Positions 46,344 through 53,095 of a stretch of 64,000 bases of DNA are shown here, one piece after another. Source of the DNA: Paraburkholderia podalyriae. GTDB taxonomy: Bacteria; Pseudomonadota; Gammaproteobacteria; Burkholderiales; Burkholderiaceae. Position numbers and translations under genes: made by a program. Position 1 is the first letter of the stretch; every line of letters begins with the position of its first letter. The notes under the pieces were generated by a model. The model worked only from the letters and a program-made list of their open reading frames with translations, made no database searches and had not been told where the DNA came from. The stretch lies in NCBI RefSeq assembly GCF_014397785.1, contig NZ_VZQQ01000008.1, positions 186,001 to 250,000 on the forward strand, written 5' to 3'.

Positions 46344-47049
46344 CGTCGAGCCTCCCATCGCGGATGACGAGCACGCGGTCAGCGCGCGCAGCCAGAGCCT
46401 CGCTGTGCGTCGCGACTAGCGCCATGTCGCCGTTGCCGTGACATCGCTCGACCAGATGACTCACGATCACGGTTTCGGTTGCGGCATCGACTTCGGCGGT
46501 GGGCTCGTCCGCTAGGAGCACCTTATGCTCGGCCGAGAGCGCCACCGCGAGCCCGGCGCGCGCCGCTTCGCCGCCGGACAACTGCGACGGATACGCGCGG
46601 CGTCGCGCGGCCAGGTCGGTCACATCAAGCAGTGCGTCGAGTTTGTCGCGATCGTTCTTGCCAGCGAGCGACATCTGCAGCGTCATGTTGCCCTCGACGG
46701 TAAGGTGCTCGAACAGGTTGGCCGACTGCATCAGCAAGCCGATGTGGCGCGCCCGTAAGGCCGCACGCACCGCTTCGGGCCGGCGCGACAGGCGTTGGCC
46801 CATCACATCGACATGGCCGCCGTCCGGTTCCTCCAGTCCAGCAAGACACGCGAGGAGCGTTGACTTGCCGCTGCCGGAGGGTCCCAGCAACGCGACGAAT
46901 TCGCCTGCGCACAGTTGCAGTGAGACGCCCCTGAGCGCGGCGGTCTCGTCGTCTCCGCTGTGGTAAAAGCGGTAGAGTTCGAACGCTTCGAGCCGAGGCA
47001 AATCAGCGCCATTGGAACGAATTGGCCATGAGGTTCCATTGATCGGCAT
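46336..47049 (-). CDS. ABC transporter ATP-binding protein, first of pair
   Basis: 237-residue ATPase with Walker A LGPSGSGKST, signature LSGGEAARAGLAVALS and Walker B VLLADEPTAEVD. The signature lacks the usual Gln-Arg (GGEAARAG), which may weaken its ATPase role and leave the second subunit as the active one. The ATG chosen has GGAG seven bases upstream and overlaps the preceding gene by about 47 bases; a TTG at 47001 is an alternative. It overlaps the next ATPase by eight bases. Confidence 0.87.
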   Translation of the reverse strand: MPINGTSWPIRSNGADLPRLEAFELYRFYHSGDDETAALRGVSLQLCAGEFVALLGPSGSGKSTLLACLAGLEEPDGGHVDVMGQRLSRRPEAVRAALRARHIGLLMQSANLFEHLTVEGNMTLQMSLAGKNDRDKLDALLDVTDLAARRRAYPSQLSGGEAARAGLAVALSAEHKVLLADEPTAEVDAATETVIVSHLVERCHGNGDMALVATHSEALAARADRVLVIRDGRLDDA

Positions 47050-47602
47050 TGTCGGCTCCAAGCGGTGCGGAGAGCTCGAGCGTCGCAAGTGTGCCGCCGC
47101 GATAGATTAAATACCGATGATTCTCAAGACGAAGTTGCTTGTTCGTGACCGGGTTCGGTTCGGAATTCGACGTGTAGGTAATCAGCACGGCTGCCCCGCT
47201 GCGCAGCCGGACGTTTTTGATGGCACCAATCCTGATTGCATGACCGGTCCTGGCGAGTTCGGCGGCTTCGCGCGCAGTAACGGACGATACCGTCGGCGCG
47301 CTCGCAGCAGGTGCAACACTGATCTCGACGACGTTGTACTTATCGGCAAAGCGCGTCCCGTCGCGGCGTTCCGTGCGCGCCCAACCTTCGGGCACTTTGA
47401 GGGAAAAGCCCGCCGGAGACTGGTAGGTTACGAAGACTTGCGTGTCCGGAATGTCGCCCGGCGGACTCTTTTCGGGCGTGGCAGCCTGCTCGGTTGTCGC
47501 CAAGACGTTTGCGGCGGCTTCCAGCGTGCAGGGCGAGGCGGCGAACGCCAGCACAATGGCCGAACTCCGCAGTAAGCGCTGACAGGTCAGATGCGGTATC
47601 AC
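47003..47602 (-). CDS. Secreted hypothetical protein heading the ABC operon
   Basis: 199 residues from a GTG preceded by GGAGGG. It has a hydrophobic signal (LLRSSAIVLAFAASPCTLEAAAN) and a soluble domain with FVTYQSPAGFSLKVPEGWARTERRDG and ending WNLMANSFQWR, which resembles periplasmic PsbP/MOG1-like folds by eye. It is the first gene of the four-gene operon with two ATPases and an FtsX-type permease, so it may be the periplasmic partner or cargo. I do not recognise a named family. Confidence 0.65.
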   Translation of the reverse strand: MIPHLTCQRLLRSSAIVLAFAASPCTLEAAANVLATTEQAATPEKSPPGDIPDTQVFVTYQSPAGFSLKVPEGWARTERRDGTRFADKYNVVEISVAPAASAPTVSSVTAREAAELARTGHAIRIGAIKNVRLRSGAAVLITYTSNSEPNPVTNKQLRLENHRYLIYRGGTLATLELSAPLGADNADQWNLMANSFQWR

Positions 47603-48317
47603 GATCCCTCCCTGCTTCACATCCGTGCAGGGCGACTCTTCCTGAAGGAACCACTGGTTCGCATGCACCGAACTACCTATACCATGCTCCGCGAACCTTA
47701 GGAAACGCTTAGCTGCTCCCTCCGCGTCCGTTGGACGTGGGGCGACGTTCGGCTATCTGCGTACGTTCACACAGGCCTGAGAAGCCAAAGCCGCGTGTCG
47801 AACCGGTAACTCGATCTATAGCAACTTTCTCTTTGTGATGAAGAGCGTCGCATCGCTTTTCGTGTCGCTGCTCGCAAAACCAGCTGTCGAGACCGCATGC
47901 TTGAATGTCCGCGTGTCCGACTCCTGCTCCGCCTGACCGACAAGTGCTGTGCTAGTTGAACGACTGCGAAAGACTTGCCGCCTGACTCCAAAAGATGAAT
48001 GACCGCTGGACCCGGAGAGCCGCCATTGAGGTGAAACGCGGTCGAGCGTCCGGAGCGGGTCGAGGGCGGTCCGTCGCGGCAAGCGGCGAGCGCCTTGGAG
48101 CTGCGCCGGCAACGCATCTGCGCCGGAGATTTGCGCCGCCTCGTCCTCGCCCTCCCTTATAATCCGGCATGACTCCATCCATTTCCCACGCAGCAAGCTT
48201 ACGAACGGTGCCACTCGGCACTCGGTTCATCGGTTCGTTCATCGCACATACCTCAGCGGGCTATTCGTCACGCACGCACGCGGAGTACACGCCCCGCGAG
48301 CCGCACCTGGCGGTCGT
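47603..48317. other. Divergent promoter region between the ABC operon and the RIO kinase
   Basis: 715 bases without a gene. It contains the third copy of the dispersed repeat (47998-48062) and a perfect TATAAT at 48158-48163, a likely -10 element for the kinase gene with an unusually long 5' leader of about 150 bases. No clear -35 was seen. The ABC operon promoter should be near 47.65-47.70 kb. Confidence 0.45.
47998..48062 (+). repeat. Dispersed repeat, copy upstream of the RIO kinase
   Basis: Aligns with 42250-42312 (shared AATGACCGCTG, CATTGAGGTG, GTCCGGAG-GGGTCG). Both copies are in the same orientation in non-coding DNA about 5.7 kb apart. Confidence 0.55.
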
Positions 48318-49172
48318 ATGAAAATGCCCAAACGGCTTGTGCCGCTTCTCGAAGAAGGCCTCATCGACGAAGTTATCGGCCAGTTGATGAGCGGCAAGGA
48401 GGCAACAGTCTACGTCGTGCGCAGCGGCAACTCGACGCGTTGTGCAAAGGTCTACAAGGACGCGAAGCAGCGCAGCTTTCGGCAGGCCGCGTCGTATCGG
48501 GACGGCCGCAAGGTCAAGAACAGCCGGCAGGCGCGTGCGATGGAAAAAGGGACGCGCTACGGCCGTCAGATGCAGGAAGCGTCATGGCAGAACGCCGAAG
48601 TCGACGCGCTGTTCCGGCTCGCCGACGCGGGCGTGCGCGTGCCGCAACCCTATATCTGTACCGATGGCGTGTTGCTGATGGAACTGGTGGTCGACGGGAT
48701 GGGTGACGTCGCGCCACGCCTGAACGACGTCGATCTGACCGAAGCGCGCGCCCTGGAACTGCACGCGCTGCTGCTCAACCAGGTTGTCCGAATGCTCTGT
48801 GCGGGCGTGATTCACGGCGACCTGTCGGAATACAACATCCTGCTGGCAGCGGACGGGCCGGTGATTATTGATCTGCCTCAAGCCGTTGATGCGGCCGGCA
48901 ACAACGACGCGGCTGCGATGCTCAAGCGTGACGTCGACAACCTGGCCGTGTACTTCGGACGGTTCGCACCGGAAATACTCACCACGAGCTATGGCGCGGA
49001 AATCTGGACGCTGTTCGAAGCAGGCCGACTGCATGTCGATGTCGAATTGACAGGCCACATCGAAGTTGACACGCGAGTTGTCGACCTCGATGGTGTGCTG
49101 CAGGAGATCGAAGCGACACGTCTTGAGGAAGACGCGCGATTGCGGCGACAGCAGGAACTGAGCGCAGGCTAG
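48318..49172 (+). CDS. RIO-family serine protein kinase (RIO1-like)
   Basis: 284-residue atypical protein kinase. The RIO pattern is clear: SGKEATVYVVRSG (phosphate loop), CAKVYKD (ATP-binding Lys), catalytic VIHGDLSEYNILL and metal-binding VIIDLPQAVD. The N-terminal KRLVPLLEEGLIDEVIGQLMSG is the RIO1 lead. Archaeal and eukaryotic RIO1 act in ribosome maturation; bacterial ones are poorly studied. It is alone, with a long leader and decayed DNA on both sides. Confidence 0.9.
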   Translation: MKMPKRLVPLLEEGLIDEVIGQLMSGKEATVYVVRSGNSTRCAKVYKDAKQRSFRQAASYRDGRKVKNSRQARAMEKGTRYGRQMQEASWQNAEVDALFRLADAGVRVPQPYICTDGVLLMELVVDGMGDVAPRLNDVDLTEARALELHALLLNQVVRMLCAGVIHGDLSEYNILLAADGPVIIDLPQAVDAAGNNDAAAMLKRDVDNLAVYFGRFAPEILTTSYGAEIWTLFEAGRLHVDVELTGHIEVDTRVVDLDGVLQEIEATRLEEDARLRRQQELSAG

Positions 49173-49196
49173 TAACCGCGTTCGATGTCGCCGGAG

Positions 49197-49410
49197 ATGG
49201 CACTGAAGAAGAACTTCGTAGTATGAAGGGCACAAACCGGGCGAGAAGGTTCAGACGTCTGGCATCTACAAGGTGGTGAGAGAAGGCGACGCCGGCTCCG
49301 GCTTCGAAGTGACATGCGTCGAAGGCGAGCATTTTCCACCCGCACGCAACGGCAAGCGTGCGCACTACGAGTTGGTTCATGGCGCGCGCAGGGAAGGAGA
49401 CCTACTATGA
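49197..49410 (+). pseudogene. Small YjzC-like ORF, frameshifted
   Basis: A start MALKKNFVV runs into a TGA, but skipping one base near 49223 continues as GHKPGEKVQTSGIYKVVREGDAGS, then FEVTCVEGEHFPPARNGKRAHYELVHGARREG to a stop overlapping the next start. The HKPGE-x-V-x-x-SGIYKV and H-F-P-P pattern resembles a small family (about 65 residues) seen in Burkholderia and like YjzC of Bacillus. One extra base appears to break it, unless it is a sequencing error. The start codon assignment is uncertain. Confidence 0.5.
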
Positions 49411-49718
49411 GAATTCGGCCTGGAACGCAGTCAATACTTCCCGCTCTGGTGATTTTGCTCGCCGGGTGTGTCGCTGGTGGCATGCCGTATACCGGGCCGC
49501 ACCTCACTCCGACAGAGTGCCGCGACCTGGCGGCGCTCAAGACAAACGCGCCCCCTACGATGGCGCAGCACCAAAGCGAACTCGCTGCCTTGAGGAAAGC
49601 GGGCTACGACCCGTCACCGTGGTTTGATGATCCGTATTACCCGGATGATCTACAAGCGGCACAGCGCCTGGTCGACTATTGGTTCCAAACCGAGTGCCAG
49701 CACCTTCAACCCGGCTGA
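49407..49718 (+). CDS. Small DUF4148-like lipoprotein
   Basis: 103 residues with a lipoprotein signal (ILPALVILLAGCVAGG, Cys at about residue 21), then a short helical part with LAALRKAGYDPSPWFDDPYYPDDLQAAQRLV, the DUF4148 pattern. Members are small exported proteins of unknown role, abundant in Burkholderia. AGGAG lies about nine bases before the ATG, which overlaps the preceding broken ORF. The next 155 bases are non-coding. Confidence 0.75.
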   Translation: MRIRPGTQSILPALVILLAGCVAGGMPYTGPHLTPTECRDLAALKTNAPPTMAQHQSELAALRKAGYDPSPWFDDPYYPDDLQAAQRLVDYWFQTECQHLQPG

Positions 49719-49873
49719 GATAGAGAGATCGAGGACCGACCCCGGATGTCACCGCGGGGCCACTTGCACTCATTGATCATATTGTGTTCGATAGGCTCGT
49801 TTGAATCTATCAACAGACATTGAACGCGGTCGAAGAGCCGATCGTCACGTGCAATGGCGCGCGGTGTGATTGC

Positions 49874-50311
49874 TCATGCGATGTGCTTCCTCATGCACAC
49901 GGCGGTAGACGCGCAGAGCCGCATGAATTGTGCCGTTTCGCGTACTTCATCCGGCACGTCGACCCGCTCGACTGCGCTGTAGCCGTGATGTTCGAAAAAT
50001 TGTCGCGCGCTCGTTGTGAGCAACCACAAGCTGGCATAGGTGCACGCCTTGGCTTCCCGTTCAATAGCCAGGAGCAGAGACGTGCCGAGACCCGTTGCAC
50101 GCAGATGCAAAGCGACAGCCAGCGATCTGAGCAACGCATCAGCGCCCAAAGGTTCCAGACCGACGCTTCCAACTATCGCTCCTCCTTCGTCGACGGCAAC
50201 GAGAAACCCCGGTACCGGTACAGTTGGGACGTCCTCAGTCGGCAACGCACACGTTGCCAGCAGGCTTCTGATCCCGACGAGATCGTCATCTTCGGCAGCT
50301 CTTATTTTCAT
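49874..50311 (-). CDS. arsN2: GNAT acetyltransferase ArsN2
   Basis: 145-residue N-acetyltransferase of the arsenic-resistance ArsN2 type. It opens with IRAAEDDDLVGIRSLLATCALP, and has GFLVAVDEGGAIVGSVGLEPLG and RATGLGTSLLLAIEREA (acetyl-CoA loop), FFEHHGYSAVERVDVP near the end. Its proven relatives acetylate arsenic-containing toxins such as arsinothricin-like or methylated arsenicals. It is last in the arsenic operon and its start overlaps the stop of the truncated arsC (ATGA). Confidence 0.88.
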   Translation of the reverse strand: MKIRAAEDDDLVGIRSLLATCALPTEDVPTVPVPGFLVAVDEGGAIVGSVGLEPLGADALLRSLAVALHLRATGLGTSLLLAIEREAKACTYASLWLLTTSARQFFEHHGYSAVERVDVPDEVRETAQFMRLCASTAVCMRKHIA

Positions 50312-50534
50312 GACGGGTTGTCCAGAGGCAGTTCGGCGTAGGGAGTGCCCTTCTTACCCAGCAAGTCGCGCACGCCCAGCCTCGACTGGCAGATGAGCTC
50401 GACCAGCCTTTCGCGGGACGGCGGACGATTCAGGTATTCGATGACGGTGGGTTTTATGCCCGCGTTGCGGATCGTCGCGATCGTGTTTCGCGAGTTCCGC
50501 AGTGCGGGTTGTGATAGATGATGACTTCGTTCAT
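50308..50534 (-). pseudogene. arsC: Glutaredoxin-type arsenate reductase ArsC, frameshifted and truncated
   Basis: The start NEVIIYHNPHCGT carries the catalytic Cys12, but the frame then breaks: one base seems to be missing near 50494. The next frame continues as SRNTIATIRNAGIKPTVIEYLNRPPSRERLVELI...KGTPYAEL, as in normal ArsC, then stops at LPLDNPS. The C-terminal half (about 60 residues, including the conserved arginines that bind arsenate) is gone, and the stop abuts the ATG of arsN2. A second, intact reductase of the other type lies upstream. Confidence 0.75.
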
Positions 50535-50554
50535 GTGATTGTTTTCCGTAACCT

Positions 50555-51625
50555 TCAGGCGCACTCGTACCAGTTCTTCGAGCGGTTGACGATGCGTACA
50601 ACAAGCAGCATGACCGGCACCTCGATCAGCACGCCCACGACAGTCGCGAGCGCGGCGCCGGAATTGAAACCGAACAAAGCGATTGCAGTGGCGATGGCCA
50701 GCTCGAAGAAGTTCGATGCGCCGATCAGGGCAGACGGGCAGGCAATATTGTGCTTTTCGCCGACCGCACGATTAAGCCAGTACGCCAGCGCCGAGTTGAA
50801 GAGCACCTGGATCAGGATCGGCACGGCGACCAACACGATCACGAGCGGCTGCTTCAGGATGGCTTCGCCCTGGAAGGCGAACAGCAGCACCAGCGTAGCG
50901 AGCAGCGCCGTGATCGACCAGGGACCGATTTTCGCCATTGCTGCCTCATAAGCAGCCTCTCCACTGGCGAGCAGCACCTTGCGCAGGATCTGCGCGAGGA
51001 TCACGGGAATGACGATGTAGAGCGCGACCGACATGAGCAGCGTCGCCCACGGCACAGTAATGGCGGAAATGCCGAGCAGCAGGCCGACGAGCGGCGCGAA
51101 CGCGACCACCATGATGCTGTCGTTGAGCGCGACCTGTGAGAGCGTGAAGAGCGGATCGCCGCCCGTCAGACGGCTCCAGACGAACACCATCGCCGTGCAG
51201 GGCGCGGCGGCCAGCAGGATCAGCCCGGCCACATAGCTGTCGAGCTGCGCGGCGGGCAGCATCGGCGCGAACAGGTGCTTGATGAAGAGCCACGCGAGGA
51301 ACGCCATCGTGAACGGCTTGACGAGCCAGTTGACGACGAGCGTGACGCCAATGCCCTTGATGTGCTGACGCACTTCATGCAGCGACCCGAAATCGACCTT
51401 GACCAGCATCGGGATGATCATCACCCAGATCAGCAGCCCGACCGGCAGGTTGACCTGGGCGTACTCCATGCGCCCGATCGTCTGAAAGACGCCAGGCAGC
51501 ACCTGGCCGAGCAGGATGCCCGCGACAATGCACAGCGCGACCCACACGGTCAGGTATCGCTCGAAGAAGCTGATGGCCGGTTTAGACGCGCTTTTGCGCG
51601 CAGCGGCGATGTTGGGGGTATTCAT
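50555..51625 (-). CDS. ACR3-type arsenite efflux permease
   Basis: 356-residue membrane transporter with ten predicted helices that expels As(III) through the inner membrane. Motifs: MIIPMLVKVDFGSL, WLVKPFTMAFLAW, and LLAAAPCTAMVFVWS with the conserved thiol residue; ALNDSIMVVAFAPLV and LIGASNFFELAIATAIALF complete the pattern. Often named arsB or acr3. It sits 24 bases after the arsC gene in the same transcript. Confidence 0.95.
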   Translation of the reverse strand: MNTPNIAAARKSASKPAISFFERYLTVWVALCIVAGILLGQVLPGVFQTIGRMEYAQVNLPVGLLIWVMIIPMLVKVDFGSLHEVRQHIKGIGVTLVVNWLVKPFTMAFLAWLFIKHLFAPMLPAAQLDSYVAGLILLAAAPCTAMVFVWSRLTGGDPLFTLSQVALNDSIMVVAFAPLVGLLLGISAITVPWATLLMSVALYIVIPVILAQILRKVLLASGEAAYEAAMAKIGPWSITALLATLVLLFAFQGEAILKQPLVIVLVAVPILIQVLFNSALAYWLNRAVGEKHNIACPSALIGASNFFELAIATAIALFGFNSGAALATVVGVLIEVPVMLLVVRIVNRSKNWYECA

Positions 51626-51648
51626 GGGGCAAATCGATGGAAAAGGGT

Positions 51649-52143
51649 TCAGCTTTGCAGGATGTCGTCGAGTGCCTGCTGAAGCTCGGCATTGCCCAGA
51701 CGGTCCAGGGGAAGTTCAAGCAGCTGTAGCATGCGATAGCCGATTGCCTGGCGTGTCAGTTCGAACGCCTGACGTTTGCCTTCGTCGCCGCCGGGTGCGT
51801 TCGACGGGTCGGCATAGCCCCAGTGCACCTTGACTGGACCACCGGGCCAGAACGGACACTGCTCGGCAGCCGCGGTGTCGCACGTCGTAATGACGATGCG
51901 CATGGGCGGCGCGCCATCCTGCGCGAATTCATCCCAGCTCTTGCTGCGATAGCCTTCGGTATCGATGCCGGCGTTCGTCAGCGCTTCGAGCGCGAACGGA
52001 TTGATGCGGCCGCTCGGGGTACTGCCAGCGCTGAACGCGCGCACGTCCTTGCCGAGCTTGCGTGCCCAGTGGTTGAGCATCCCTTCAGAGAGCACGCTGC
52101 GCGCCGAGTTGTGCGTGCACAGGATCAAGACGTTGGTCGTCAT
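51649..52143 (-). CDS. arsC: Arsenate reductase ArsC, low-molecular-weight phosphatase type
   Basis: 164-residue reductase that turns arsenate to arsenite. The P-loop LILCTHNSARS (Cys9) and RSKSWDEF, MRIVITTCDTA and FWPGGPVKVHWGYADPS blocks match the thioredoxin- or glutaredoxin-coupled LMW-PTP class. GAGGAG lies eight bases before the ATG. Intact, unlike the second reductase of the operon; feeds the downstream efflux permease. Confidence 0.93.
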   Translation of the reverse strand: MTTNVLILCTHNSARSVLSEGMLNHWARKLGKDVRAFSAGSTPSGRINPFALEALTNAGIDTEGYRSKSWDEFAQDGAPPMRIVITTCDTAAAEQCPFWPGGPVKVHWGYADPSNAPGGDEGKRQAFELTRQAIGYRMLQLLELPLDRLGNAELQQALDDILQS

Positions 52144-52171
52144 ACGCTCCTCATTGAATTGCGCGCCGGAC

Positions 52172-52654
52172 TCAGCAGCACGACGAAGACCCGACCGGGA
52201 CACCGACCGATTTGCCCGACGACGGAGCGCAGCACGCTGCGACCTCAGAAGCAGGTGCACTGTTCTGCGCATTGCGTGACTCGCCGAATACCGGAATGTC
52301 GTTCAAAGTGTGATACGACTCCCATGCGATGCCCTGCGGATCGACGGTCCAGTACTTGTCCGAGTTCGCATAGCAGCAGGCCGTGCCGATTTGCGCGTCG
52401 ACCGGCAACGCGGCGCCTTCGAGCCGGCAGTGCATCTCGTCCAGCTCGGCTTCGTTTTCGACCTGAACGCCCAGATGGTCGAGTCCTGGCGTGGCGCCGC
52501 GTTGCGAGATCGCGAAATTGACGCGCGGGTCGTCGAGCATCCATTTCGCGTAGTCGCTCTTGACGACGGTCGGTTCGGCCGCAAACAACGCTGAGTAGAA
52601 GCGGACGCTCGCATTGAGATCCGTGACGGCGATGTGAATGTGAAAGCGCTTCAT
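52172..52654 (-). CDS. arsI: ArsI/CadI-family C-As lyase (organoarsenical dioxygenase)
   Basis: 160-residue vicinal-oxygen-chelate enzyme. Fe ligands appear as KRFHIHIAV (His5), LDHLGVQ (His) and IAWESYHT (Glu). The GTACCYANSDKYW pair of adjacent cysteines binds trivalent methylarsenicals or similar compounds, which ArsI demethylates. The C-terminal EVAACCAPSSGKS...SSCC tail adds cysteine pairs. The ATG overlaps the arsR stop (ATGA). It gives the operon reach beyond inorganic arsenic. Confidence 0.88.
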   Translation of the reverse strand: MKRFHIHIAVTDLNASVRFYSALFAAEPTVVKSDYAKWMLDDPRVNFAISQRGATPGLDHLGVQVENEAELDEMHCRLEGAALPVDAQIGTACCYANSDKYWTVDPQGIAWESYHTLNDIPVFGESRNAQNSAPASEVAACCAPSSGKSVGVPVGSSSCC

Positions 52655-52986
52655 GACTGCCTCTTCCTGGAGGGAGAACACGCTGATGCCGGCGAACAGG
52701 GGTTGCCGCCACAGCAGTTCTCGGTGAGATAGACCAGCAGGCCGTTCATAGTTTCGAAGTTTGCGCAGTAGTAGACGAACCGGCCTTCCTGCCGACTGGT
52801 GACGAGCTGCGCATGAGACAGTTCCTTCAGGTGGAAGGAAAGGGACGACGGCGCGACATCCAGCAGCGTGGCGATCTGGCCGGCGGGCATGCCTTCGGGG
52901 CCGGCCTGCACCAGGGCGCGAAAGACGGCGAGCCGCGACTCGTGCGCGAGTGCCGCTAGAGCGGCGATGGTCTGGTTTGTTTCCAT
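52651..52986 (-). CDS. arsR: ArsR-family arsenic-responsive repressor
   Basis: 111-residue metalloid-sensing winged-helix repressor: ALAHESRLAVFRALVQAGPEGMPAGQIA, DNA-binding LDVAPSSLSFHLKELSHAQLV and C-terminal thiols in ENCCGGNPC and SACSP that likely form the As(III) site. It leads the operon arsR-arsI-arsC-acr3-arsC'-arsN2, all minus strand. No Shine-Dalgarno precedes the ATG; the promoter spacing suggests a leaderless message. Confidence 0.93.
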   Translation of the reverse strand: METNQTIAALAALAHESRLAVFRALVQAGPEGMPAGQIATLLDVAPSSLSFHLKELSHAQLVTSRQEGRFVYYCANFETMNGLLVYLTENCCGGNPCSPASACSPSRKRQS

Positions 52987-53022
52987 ATTTCGATATTAGT
53001 CGAAATATGGAGGAGATGACAA
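52983..53022 (-). promoter_or_regulatory. ars promoter and ArsR operator, overlapping the arsR start codon
   Basis: Minus strand -35 TTGTCA (53022-53017), an 18-base spacer, and -10 TAATAT (52998-52993), then six bases before the arsR ATG. An 11-bp perfect inverted repeat, CCATATTTCGA (52983-52993) and TCGAAATATGG (53000-53010) with six bases between, covers the -10 and the start codon. It is the expected ArsR binding site. Confidence 0.8.
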
Positions 53023-53044
53023 GAATTACCCGCTTGACCTTCCT

Positions 53045-53095
53045 GACTAATAAAGCGGAAGACGAAGAAAGATCTCAGCTTCCGCTTTATTAGTC
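53045..53095. terminator. 17-bp perfect inverted repeat spanning the end of the EgtB-like gene
   Basis: GACTAATAAAGCGGAAG (53045-53061) and CTTCCGCTTTATTAGTC (53079-53095) are exact complements around a 17-base loop. The TAA stop of the minus-strand EgtB-like gene (53092-53090) lies inside one arm. There is no U-tract on either side, but the arms are AT-rich at their bases. It separates that gene from the ars promoter. Confidence 0.6.
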
